Positions 1 through 5,552 of a stretch of 6,574 nt of DNA are shown here, in pieces. The notes under the pieces were generated by a model, which ran no database searches, was not told where the DNA came from, and was given only the letters and a program-made list of their open reading frames with translations. Origin of the DNA: Betaproteobacteria bacterium RBG_16_58_11 (GTDB taxonomy: Bacteria > Pseudomonadota > Gammaproteobacteria > Burkholderiales > Thiobacteraceae); NCBI GenBank assembly GCA_001770235.1, contig MEQN01000096.1, positions 6,050-12,623 of the forward strand, in the 5' to 3' direction. Positions within the stretch are counted from its first letter, which is position 1; each line of letters opens with the position of its first letter. Made by a program: the position numbers and the translations under genes.

Positions 1-43
1 GGAGAAAAGCGTGGGGACTTCCCGACCCGCTCACCGCTCACCG

Positions 44-2533
44 CTACCGGTCCTTGCCCCGCTTACTCACCACCGTTTTCGCATTCCAAATATGCTCTGA
101 ATACTCGCGGATAGTGCGGTCGGAAGAGAATTTCCCCATATTCGCCACATTCAAAATCGCCTTGCGCATCCACGCATCTTTATCTCGATACAAATTCTCC
201 ACCTGTTGTTGGCAGTCGATGTATGAGGCGTAATCGGCGAGCAGCATATAGTGATCGCCGTGATAAGTCAGCGCGTTAAAGATCGGCTTGAACCGGTCGT
301 GATCTTCGGGCGAGAAATAACCGCTATTGAGCATATCCAGCGCCTGCTTCAACTCGGGATTGCTGTCGTAATAGGTCCACGGGTTGTAGCCGCTGGCGTT
401 TAACTGCGCCACTTCGTCCGTGTTCATGCCGAAGATGAAAATATTTTCCGCACCGACTTCGTCGTGGATCTCCACATTTGCGCCATCCATGGTGCCAATG
501 GTCAGCGCGCCGTTGAGCGACATTTTCATGTTGCCGGTACCAGAGGCTTCGGTGCCGGCGGTGGAAATTTGCTCCGACAAATCGGCAGCCGGCACGATGT
601 CTTCCGCCGTGGACACGTCGTAATTCGGAATGAACACCACCTTGAGACGGCCGCCCACCAGGGGGTCGTTGTTCACGATATCCGCCACATCGTTGATAAG
701 CCTGATGACGCGTTTCGCCATCTGGTAGCCGGGCGCCGATTTGCCGGCGAAGATCACCACGCGCGGCACGCTGTCGGCACCATTGCGGATGCGGTTATAC
801 AGCGTGATCACATGCAGCACATTGAGTAACTGCCGCTTGTATTCGTGAATGCGCTTGATCTGCACATCGAACAGCGAATCCGGATTGACCTCGATTTTCA
901 GCCGCTCCTTGATCATCTTCGCCAAGCGCACTTTGTTCTCGCGTTTGACCTGGGCGAATTCAGCGCGGAAGTCCGGGTCATCGGCCAAGCCGGTCAAGCC
1001 CTTGAGTTGATCCAAATCCTTGGGCCAACTCTTGCCAATGCGCGAGGTGATGAGCTTGGATAAGCCGGGATTGGCCTGATTCAACCAGCGCCGCGGCGTG
1101 ATGCCGTTGGTCATGTTGACGATTTGATCCGGCCATAGACGATGGAAATCGGCAAAAATCGTTTCTTTCATGAGCTGCGTATGGATCGCCGCCACGCCGT
1201 TCACTTTGTGGCTGCCGACGATCGCCAAATGCGCCATGCGCACGCGCTTAGCGCCTGTGTCGTCGATAATCGACATGCGCCGCCACAGTTCCTGATCGCC
1301 TGGATAGCGGTGCATCACTTCCTTCAAGAAGCGGTGATTGATCTCATAAATGATCTGCAAATGGCGCGGCAGCACGCGCTCGAACAGCGGCACCGGCCAG
1401 GTTTCCAGCGCCTCCGGCATCAGGGTGTGATTGGTGTAGGCGAAAGTGTGCTTGGTGATCTCCCACGCATGCTCCCATTCCATGCCGCGCAGATCGACCA
1501 GAATGCGCATCAGCTCGGGAATCGCGATCGAGGGATGGGTATCGTTCAACTGGATCGCCACCTTGTCCGGCAGCTCGTCGTAATTGCCGCGGTATTTGTC
1601 GTAACGATAGAGAATGTCCTGCAGCGAGGCGCAAACGAAGAAATATTGCTGCTTCAAGCGCAACTCGCGCCCCATCTCGGTGGTGTCGTCGGGGTACAGC
1701 ACCTTGGAGAGATTCTCCGACTCGTTTTTATCTTCCACCGCGCGGATGTAATTGCCCTCGTTGAAATAACCGAGATCAAAGTCGCGCGTCGATTTCGCCG
1801 CCCACAAGCGCATATTGTTCACGGTATCGGTGTCGTAACCGGGGATCGGATAGTCATGCGCCATCGCCATCACGTCATCCGAATCCACCCAGTGAAAACG
1901 CGCCTGGCCTTTCTCGTCGGCATAGTTCACCACCCGGCCATGAAATTTCACTTGATACAACACCTCCGGCCGGGGGAATTCCCACGGATTGCCGTAGCGC
2001 AGCCAGTTATCCGGATGCTCCACTTGCTGGCCGTTCTCGATGCGCTGATTGAACATGCCGTATTCGTAGCGGATGCCGTAGCCGTAGCCGGGGATGCCCA
2101 AGGTGGCCATCGAATCGAGAAAACAGGCCGCCAGCCGGCCCAGGCCGCCATTGCCCAGCGCCGCGTCGTTTTCCATATCGCGAATATTTTCCAGCTCCAG
2201 CCCCATGTCGTTCATCGCTTTGCGAAAGCCCTCATCGCAGCCGATGTTGAGCATGCTATTCATCAGCGTGCGCCCCATCAGGAATTCCATGGAGAGGTAA
2301 TACACGCGCTTCGTGTCCTCGCGATAATAGCTGCGCATGGTTTCCATCCAGCGCTCGATCAGGCGCTCGCGCACCACCGCCGCCGCGCTGTAGAACCAAT
2401 CGCGGTCGGTCGCGGTCATCGGGTCTTTGCCGATGGAATACACCAGGCGGTTGGAGATGGAACGCTTGATCGACGGCGCATCCAGCGACGGCTTGTCGAG
2501 CTCAAGTTGCGCGGGTTTGGGGTTTTTGCTCAT
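44..2533 (-). CDS. glgP: Glycogen/starch/alpha-glucan phosphorylase (GT35)
   Basis: Cytoplasmic PLP-dependent phosphorylase that releases glucose-1-phosphate from the non-reducing ends of alpha-1,4-glucan. The 829-residue length is normal for bacterial GlgP/MalP and the protein looks complete. The PLP-lysine signature EASGTGNMKMSLNGALTIGT lies at 662-681, with Lys670 as the expected Schiff-base lysine. KRIHEYKRQ (560-568) carries the phosphate/substrate residues equivalent to rabbit Arg569 and Lys574. NDTHPSIAIPELMR (330-343) and the N-terminal ENDAALGNGGLGRLAACFLDS (121-141) are also family hallmarks. The start is supported by an AGGAG Shine-Dalgarno (2541-2545) 7 nt upstream of the ATG. No other glycogen gene (glgA, B, C, X) is in view, so it appears to stand alone here, although its downstream side is cut by the window edge. 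Sequence alone does not separate a glycogen- from a maltodextrin-preferring enzyme. The family call is certain; the symbol is conventional. Confidence 0.97.
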   Translation of the reverse strand: MSKNPKPAQLELDKPSLDAPSIKRSISNRLVYSIGKDPMTATDRDWFYSAAAVVRERLIERWMETMRSYYREDTKRVYYLSMEFLMGRTLMNSMLNIGCDEGFRKAMNDMGLELENIRDMENDAALGNGGLGRLAACFLDSMATLGIPGYGYGIRYEYGMFNQRIENGQQVEHPDNWLRYGNPWEFPRPEVLYQVKFHGRVVNYADEKGQARFHWVDSDDVMAMAHDYPIPGYDTDTVNNMRLWAAKSTRDFDLGYFNEGNYIRAVEDKNESENLSKVLYPDDTTEMGRELRLKQQYFFVCASLQDILYRYDKYRGNYDELPDKVAIQLNDTHPSIAIPELMRILVDLRGMEWEHAWEITKHTFAYTNHTLMPEALETWPVPLFERVLPRHLQIIYEINHRFLKEVMHRYPGDQELWRRMSIIDDTGAKRVRMAHLAIVGSHKVNGVAAIHTQLMKETIFADFHRLWPDQIVNMTNGITPRRWLNQANPGLSKLITSRIGKSWPKDLDQLKGLTGLADDPDFRAEFAQVKRENKVRLAKMIKERLKIEVNPDSLFDVQIKRIHEYKRQLLNVLHVITLYNRIRNGADSVPRVVIFAGKSAPGYQMAKRVIRLINDVADIVNNDPLVGGRLKVVFIPNYDVSTAEDIVPAADLSEQISTAGTEASGTGNMKMSLNGALTIGTMDGANVEIHDEVGAENIFIFGMNTDEVAQLNASGYNPWTYYDSNPELKQALDMLNSGYFSPEDHDRFKPIFNALTYHGDHYMLLADYASYIDCQQQVENLYRDKDAWMRKAILNVANMGKFSSDRTIREYSEHIWNAKTVVSKRGKDR

Positions 2534-2553
2534 GGGAACACTCCTGGATAGGA

Positions 2554-2582
2554 CGTTATTGTTCGAGTAATGAGCAATAACG
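2554..2582 (-). promoter_or_regulatory. Inverted repeat in the glgP upstream region
   Basis: CGTTATTG (2554-2561) and CAATAACG (2575-2582) are perfect 8-bp inverted arms around a 13-nt spacer. The repeat ends 20 bp before the glgP start codon and just upstream of its Shine-Dalgarno. It could be an operator or a 5'-leader hairpin. It has no T-tract and so is not a standard terminator. I cannot assign a regulator. No convincing -35/-10 pair was found for glgP; a lone TAAAAT on the minus strand (2645-2650) is the best -10-like hexamer. Confidence 0.35.
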
Positions 2583-2672
2583 GATGTCTAGGGGCGTTCT
2601 TTAGGACGGGGCGTGGCTAAGCATGTCTGGCCAGTAGGCGCGAAATTTTAAAAAACCCATATAAATCAATAA

Positions 2673-2697
2673 GCGGGGTGCGCACAGCGCACCCCGC
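2673..2697 (-). terminator. Hairpin terminator of the exchanger gene
   Basis: GCGGGGTGCGC (2673-2683) and GCGCACCCCGC (2687-2697) form a perfect 11-bp GC-rich stem with a 3-nt loop. The hairpin starts 8 nt after the exchanger stop codon. On the minus strand it is followed by a T-rich but interrupted tract (TTATTGATTTAT), and a run of six T follows further on. It is very probably the intrinsic terminator of the exchanger transcript, insulating glgP from read-through. On the plus strand only AAAA follows, so it should act mainly on the minus strand. Confidence 0.8.
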
Positions 2698-2705
2698 AAA
2701 ACTGC

Positions 2706-3707
2706 TTAAGCCAAGGCAATGACTAGATAAGTGACATAAAGCACGCCATTGATCCCCAAATGCCACACCCGCAATTGACCGCGGGCGAGCATCACGCGCA
2801 GCCAAAAGCTCGCGATCAGGGTGATGGCGATGCCGGCGAGCACCTCGCGCTGCGGCGCCCACGGCGTCAACATAATGCCGATCGCCGGTAGCAGCGTGCC
2901 CTGGAACACCATCGCGCCGGTGATATTGCCGAAGGCCAGCGTATCTTTGTGGCGGCGTATCCACAAAATGCTGTTCACCTTCTCCGGCAGCTCCGTCGCG
3001 ATCGGAATGATCATCAAGGACAACAACAGCGCCGAGATGCCAAACAGCGTGGAGACTTCCTCGATGCCATGGATAAAGCCCTTGGCGCCGGCCACCAGCA
3101 GCACCAGACCCAGCGTGAGCTGAATCAAAATCAGCGCCATGTTTTGCGGCAGGCCAAGACGCGCCAGCAGCATTTTTTGATGCGCCTCGGTGGCATGACC
3201 ATCCTTCACCAAATCGGCGGAGGCACGCAAGGTGAGCATGATGTAGACAAAATAAATCAGCACCATGCCGGTGGCGAGTGCGCCACGATAGATCGGCTCC
3301 GTGTGCGGCACGAATAGCGCCACCGCGGAGAGCGAAAATGCACCCAGGAAAAAATTGAGATCGCGCGTGAAGCCGCTGCGCTCCGGGTTGAAATGGCCTT
3401 GCAAGCCGCGTTTCTTCGTCACCGACAGCGCCATCAGAAACAGCGACAGCGTGGAGAGCATCAACGGCGCACCGAGAATCGCGCCGACACCGATCTCCTC
3501 ATTCAGATGTGAATTCGCCGTGCCGGCGAAAATCGCCAATAAGGGCACCATCGTCTCCGGCAGCGCCGTGCCCACCGCAGCGAACAGTGAACCGGTCACG
3601 CCTTCCGAAATCTTCAGCCGCTCGCCCAGATGCTCCAACGCATTGGTGAACACCTCCGCCGCGATCAGAATGACAAACAGCATTAAAATCAATTGCACAA
3701 TAACCAT
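2706..3707 (-). CDS. Sodium/calcium exchanger (CaCA)-family membrane protein
   Basis: Predicted inner-membrane cation antiporter of 333 residues, within the usual 300-370 range of bacterial CaCA proteins. Hydrophobic segments are spread along the chain, with a hydrophilic central stretch (about 98-117 and 161-188) separating two homologous halves, as in this superfamily. The alpha-1 repeat shows GTALPETMVP (46-55) with Glu51. The alpha-2 repeat shows PIATELPEK (235-243) with Glu242, followed by FGNITGAMVFQGTLLP (259-274). These glutamates are the ion-binding positions in characterised exchangers. Alpha-2 departs from the canonical GTSLPE, and alpha-1 has GAILGAP where GNIIGSN is usual, so the transported ion (Ca2+/Na+, K+ or H+) cannot be assumed. 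The ATG has a strong AGGGGG Shine-Dalgarno (3716-3721), 8 nt away. It is transcribed alone, divergent from ampD, and ends at a hairpin terminator. It resembles, but should not be equated with, E. coli YrbG. Confidence 0.85.
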   Translation of the reverse strand: MVIVQLILMLFVILIAAEVFTNALEHLGERLKISEGVTGSLFAAVGTALPETMVPLLAIFAGTANSHLNEEIGVGAILGAPLMLSTLSLFLMALSVTKKRGLQGHFNPERSGFTRDLNFFLGAFSLSAVALFVPHTEPIYRGALATGMVLIYFVYIMLTLRASADLVKDGHATEAHQKMLLARLGLPQNMALILIQLTLGLVLLVAGAKGFIHGIEEVSTLFGISALLLSLMIIPIATELPEKVNSILWIRRHKDTLAFGNITGAMVFQGTLLPAIGIMLTPWAPQREVLAGIAITLIASFWLRVMLARGQLRVWHLGINGVLYVTYLVIALA

Positions 3708-3723
3708 GAATCTATCCCCCTAG

Positions 3724-3741
3724 TAATGCGCGCATTATACT
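3724..3741. promoter_or_regulatory. Divergent promoter region with perfect palindrome
   Basis: TAATGCGCGCATTA (3724-3737) is a perfect 14-bp palindrome in the 43-bp gap between the exchanger gene and ampD. On the minus strand a consensus -10 (TATAAT, 3734-3739) predicts a start near 3727 and a leader of about 20 nt for the exchanger. On the plus strand TATACT (3736-3741) is a good -10 for ampD. The two -10s overlap, so polymerase binding would be mutually exclusive. Neither has a good -35: the best 17-bp-spaced minus hexamer, GTCAAT, is poor. The palindrome could be an operator, but it may be only a by-product of GCGC-rich sequence. Confidence 0.5.
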
Positions 3742-3750
3742 GGCAGCACC

Positions 3751-4293
3751 ATGCATATTGACGAAAACGGCCTGCTGCAAGGCGCGCGCTACATCCCCTC
3801 GCCCAATTTCGACGCGCGCCCGGAAGGTTGCGCGGTCAAGCTGATCGTCATCCACAACATCAGCCTGCCGCCGGATCAATTCGGAGGGACGGGTGTGATC
3901 GAGCTCTTCACCAACCAGCTCGACCCGAGCGAACATCCCTACTACGAAACCATCAAAGATTTTAAAGTCTCCAGCCACTTCTTCATTCGCCGCGACGGCG
4001 AGCTGATTCAATTCGTCCCCTGCACCCAGCGCGCTTGGCATGCGGGCGCATCCACCTGGTGTGGGCGCGAACGCTGTAACGATTTTTCGATTGGGATTGA
4101 GTTAGAAGGCTCGGACACCACGCCCTTCACCGACGCGCAGTACGCAAGCTTGAATCAGCTCACCGCCGCCATTCGAGCCGCTTATCCGATCCAAGATATA
4201 AAAGGTCATGCTGATATTGCGCCGGGGCGCAAAACCGATCCGGGGGCGTGTTTTGATTGGGTGAGGTATCGGGCGGGTATTAGCGAGGCTTGA
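3751..4293 (+). CDS. ampD: 1,6-anhydro-N-acetylmuramyl-L-alanine amidase AmpD
   Basis: Cytoplasmic zinc amidase of the Amidase_2 family. It cleaves the lactyl-L-alanine bond of anhydro-MurNAc-peptides during murein recycling, and its loss derepresses AmpC beta-lactamase where ampR/ampC exist. At 180 residues it matches E. coli AmpD in length and aligns from the first residues (GARYIPSPNFDARP against the E. coli ARRVPSPHYDCRP). The zinc ligands are visible: His35 (LIVIHNISLPP), His153 and Asp163 (GHADIAPGRKTDPG). The catalytic Glu117 lies in NDFSIGIELEG and Lys161 is conserved. The ATG at 3751 is the only plausible start: it is the only Met codon in the frame and an in-frame TAA lies at 3724-3726. 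No Shine-Dalgarno precedes it, and the likely -10 ends only 9 nt upstream, so the mRNA may be leaderless. It converges on purU with 5 bp between the stops. No ampC, ampR or ampE is in view. Confidence 0.96.
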   Translation: MHIDENGLLQGARYIPSPNFDARPEGCAVKLIVIHNISLPPDQFGGTGVIELFTNQLDPSEHPYYETIKDFKVSSHFFIRRDGELIQFVPCTQRAWHAGASTWCGRERCNDFSIGIELEGSDTTPFTDAQYASLNQLTAAIRAAYPIQDIKGHADIAPGRKTDPGACFDWVRYRAGISEA

Positions 4294-4298
4294 ACCGT

Positions 4299-5153
4299 CT
4301 AATCAAACACCACCGTCTTATTCGCATACACCAACACCCGGTTTTCAATATGCCAGCGCACGGCGCGCGACAGCACGATCTTTTCCAGATCCGCGCCTTT
4401 TTGCATCAGGTCTTCGATTTGGTCGCGGTGCGAGATGCGCGCCACGTCTTGTTCGATGATCGGGCCGTCGTCCAGCGTCTCGGTCACATAGTGGCTGCTG
4501 GCGCCGATGAGTTTGACGCCGCGCTCGAACGCCCGATGGTAGGGGCGCGCGCCGTGGAAGGCGGGCAGGAACGAGTGGTGGATATTGATGATGCGGCTGG
4601 GGTAGTGGTGAATGAATTCCGGCGACAGCACCTGCATATAGCGCGCCAGCACGATGAAATCGATATGGTGGTGGCGCAGTAGCGCCAGTTGGTCGTGCTC
4701 GGCCTCATGTTTGGCGTCTTTGCTTACCGCCACATGCTGGAACGGTACTTTGTAAGCGTCAGCCAGCCAATGCGTGTCGGCGTGGTTGCTGATGATCAAG
4801 GGAATATCGCAATGCAGTTCATTCGCTTGGTGGCGATAGAGCAAATCGGCCAGGCAGTGGTCGTATTTCGACACGAACACCGCCATCTTGGGCCGGTAGC
4901 TGGACAAGGCCAGCCGCCAATTCATTTGAAACCTCGCGGCAATCGGCTTAAAGGCCGCTTCGAAACCCTCCATATCCAAATCGAACCCCGTCAGATCCCA
5001 TTCCACCCGCATCAGAAAGAGCTTCAGTTCTGCATCCTGATGCTGGTCGGCATGCAGGATGTTGGCGTCGTGCTGTAAAAGAAAGTCGGCGATGCCGGCC
5101 ACCAGGCCTTTTTGGTCGGGGCAGCTAATGAGGAGGGTGGCGGTTTGTTTCAT
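4299..5153 (-). CDS. purU: Formyltetrahydrofolate deformylase
   Basis: Hydrolyses 10-formyl-tetrahydrofolate to formate and tetrahydrofolate, balancing the one-carbon pool and, in E. coli, supplying formate to PurT in purine synthesis. The 284 residues match E. coli PurU (about 280). Residues 1-80 are an ACT regulatory domain (LLISCPDQKGLVAGIADFLL, 7-26), which in E. coli senses glycine and methionine. Residues 88-284 form the formyltransferase-fold domain: IINIHHSFLPAFHGARPYHRA (188-208) gives Asn190 and His192, and ETLDDGPIIEQDV (225-237) gives Asp228, matching the Asn/His/Asp triad of the GART fold. The ATG at 5151-5153 has only a short AGG (5162-5164), 8 nt away, as ribosome site. It is convergent with ampD. 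Its upstream side is occupied by a palindromic repeat element, so its promoter lies inside or beyond that element. A PurN-type transferase is excluded by the N-terminal ACT domain. Confidence 0.96.
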   Translation of the reverse strand: MKQTATLLISCPDQKGLVAGIADFLLQHDANILHADQHQDAELKLFLMRVEWDLTGFDLDMEGFEAAFKPIAARFQMNWRLALSSYRPKMAVFVSKYDHCLADLLYRHQANELHCDIPLIISNHADTHWLADAYKVPFQHVAVSKDAKHEAEHDQLALLRHHHIDFIVLARYMQVLSPEFIHHYPSRIINIHHSFLPAFHGARPYHRAFERGVKLIGASSHYVTETLDDGPIIEQDVARISHRDQIEDLMQKGADLEKIVLSRAVRWHIENRVLVYANKTVVFD

Positions 5154-5174
5154 TATTTAAACCTAAAAAATTTA

Positions 5175-5296
5175 GCCGCGAATTAACGCGAATTTTCGCT
5201 AATTAAAACGGTGCAGGCATCACATCTTGCGGTAACTCATAAGTGTTGGCCGGTTTCAACGGACAAAATTCGCGGTAATTCGCGTAAATTCGCGGC
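5175..5296. repeat. Palindromic repeat element with 30-bp terminal inverted repeats
   Basis: The left arm (5175-5204) and right arm (5267-5296) are inverted repeats that match at about 26 of 30 positions by hand alignment, around a 62-bp centre. Both arms begin GCCGCGAATT at the outer end. Each contains three AATT tetramers at exact 10-bp spacing (5181, 5191, 5201 and 5267, 5277, 5287) alternating with CGCG or CGCT. The layout fits a small non-autonomous palindromic or MITE-like element. It encodes no transposase. I see no clear target-site duplication: flanks are TTTA on the left and AAGG on the right. Transcribed, it would form a long hairpin. Confidence 0.75.
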
Positions 5297-5325
5297 CAAG
5301 GATTTGGTGGTTTATCTTTGATCAT
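5203..5325 (-). other. Short open frame of doubtful coding status
   Basis: An ATG at 5323-5325 opens 40 codons ending in TAA (5203-5205), exactly at the inner edge of the left repeat arm. The frame stays open further upstream to 5388 (61 codons) before a TAA. The peptide includes NPWPRIYANYREFCPLKP and ends ELPQDVMPAPF. It runs through the right repeat arm. The codons look plausible (many Pro, Trp, Tyr, few rare codons), but I recognise no family and see no Shine-Dalgarno at the ATG. It may be chance, a small protein, or the 3' remnant of a decayed gene carried with the repeat. Confidence 0.2.
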
Positions 5326-5420
5326 CTTAACCCATTCCGGATGCCGAGGCCCGAATTGACCACCCCAAGCCCCTTGTTTGAATGCGTTTTATCCCCCCAT
5401 AAAAAGATATGAAATATTTG

Positions 5421-5449
5421 TTGCGCGACTTCAAGCAAATTACTAGAAT
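5421..5449 (+). promoter_or_regulatory. Probable sigma70 promoter of nrdA
   Basis: TTGCGC (5421-5426) and TAGAAT (5444-5449) are separated by exactly 17 bp; the -10 matches TATAAT at 5 of 6 positions and the -35 matches TTGACA at 3 of 6. Transcription would start near 5456, giving a leader of roughly 97 nt. The -10 lies inside the upstream NrdR-like box, which is what repression by NrdR would require. Other promoters nearer the gene were not convincing. Confidence 0.5.
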
Positions 5450-5455
5450 TAGTTT
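5440..5455 (+). promoter_or_regulatory. Upstream NrdR-box-like palindrome
   Basis: TTACTAGAATTAGTTT contains the inverted arms ACTA and TAGT and matches the core CTATATATAG of the NrdR consensus (from memory, acaCwAtATaTwGtgt) at 7 of 10 positions. On its own it is weak. Its support is the 32-bp start-to-start spacing to the better box downstream, about three helical turns, and its overlap with the promoter -10. Confidence 0.55.
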
Positions 5456-5471
5456 CCAACCTGTCTGAGAA

Positions 5472-5487
5472 ACACAACATCTTGTGG
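5472..5487 (+). promoter_or_regulatory. Downstream NrdR box
   Basis: ACACAACATCTTGTGG matches the NrdR consensus at 13 of 16 positions and has perfect CACAA/TTGTG arms around CATC. NrdR is the ATP-cone repressor that binds paired boxes upstream of ribonucleotide reductase operons. This box lies just after the predicted transcription start and 65 bp before the nrdA start codon. Confidence 0.75.
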
Positions 5488-5537
5488 TTTTCGGGTTTGG
5501 CTTTAACCCCGTAATTTTGCTGAATAAATCGATAATA

Positions 5538-5543
5538 GGGGAG
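5538..5543 (+). promoter_or_regulatory. Ribosome binding site of nrdA
   Basis: GGGGAG ends 9 nt before the ATG at 5553. It decides the start: the next in-frame start-like codon upstream is a TTG at 5517 with no comparable site. Confidence 0.75.
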
Positions 5544-5552
5544 ATACATTCG

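Larger units (their letters stand above)
5154..5552. other. Intergenic region between purU and nrdA
   Basis: This 399-bp gap separates the divergent genes purU and nrdA. It is AT-richer than the flanking genes. The purU-proximal third holds a palindromic repeat element (5175-5296). The nrdA-proximal part holds a sigma70-like promoter and two NrdR-box-like palindromes (5421-5487), then about 65 bp of leader. The segment 5297-5420 has no feature I can assign apart from part of a short minus-strand open frame. No tRNA, small-RNA gene or intrinsic terminator is evident. Confidence 0.8.

Noticed and set aside
27..47. Short tandem repeat of CCGCTCA at the 3' end of glgP
   Set aside because: Two exact 7-bp units and one imperfect unit; too short and too near the window edge to mean anything.
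1142..2551. A 469-codon plus-strand open frame opposite glgP
   Set aside because: It is antisense to a clear, complete glgP. The peptide is rich in His, Arg, Ala and Val with no recognisable motif, as expected for a mirror frame of a GC-rich gene.
5389..5397. DnaA-box-like TTATCCCCC upstream of nrdA
   Set aside because: It matches TTATCCACA at 7 of 9 positions, and E. coli nrdAB is DnaA-controlled, but a single poor box is expected by chance.
5492..5511. Possible hairpin CGGGTT/AACCCCG in the nrdA leader
   Set aside because: The stem is 5-6 bp with a bulge, has no T-tract in a terminator position, and is too weak to call an attenuator or riboswitch.
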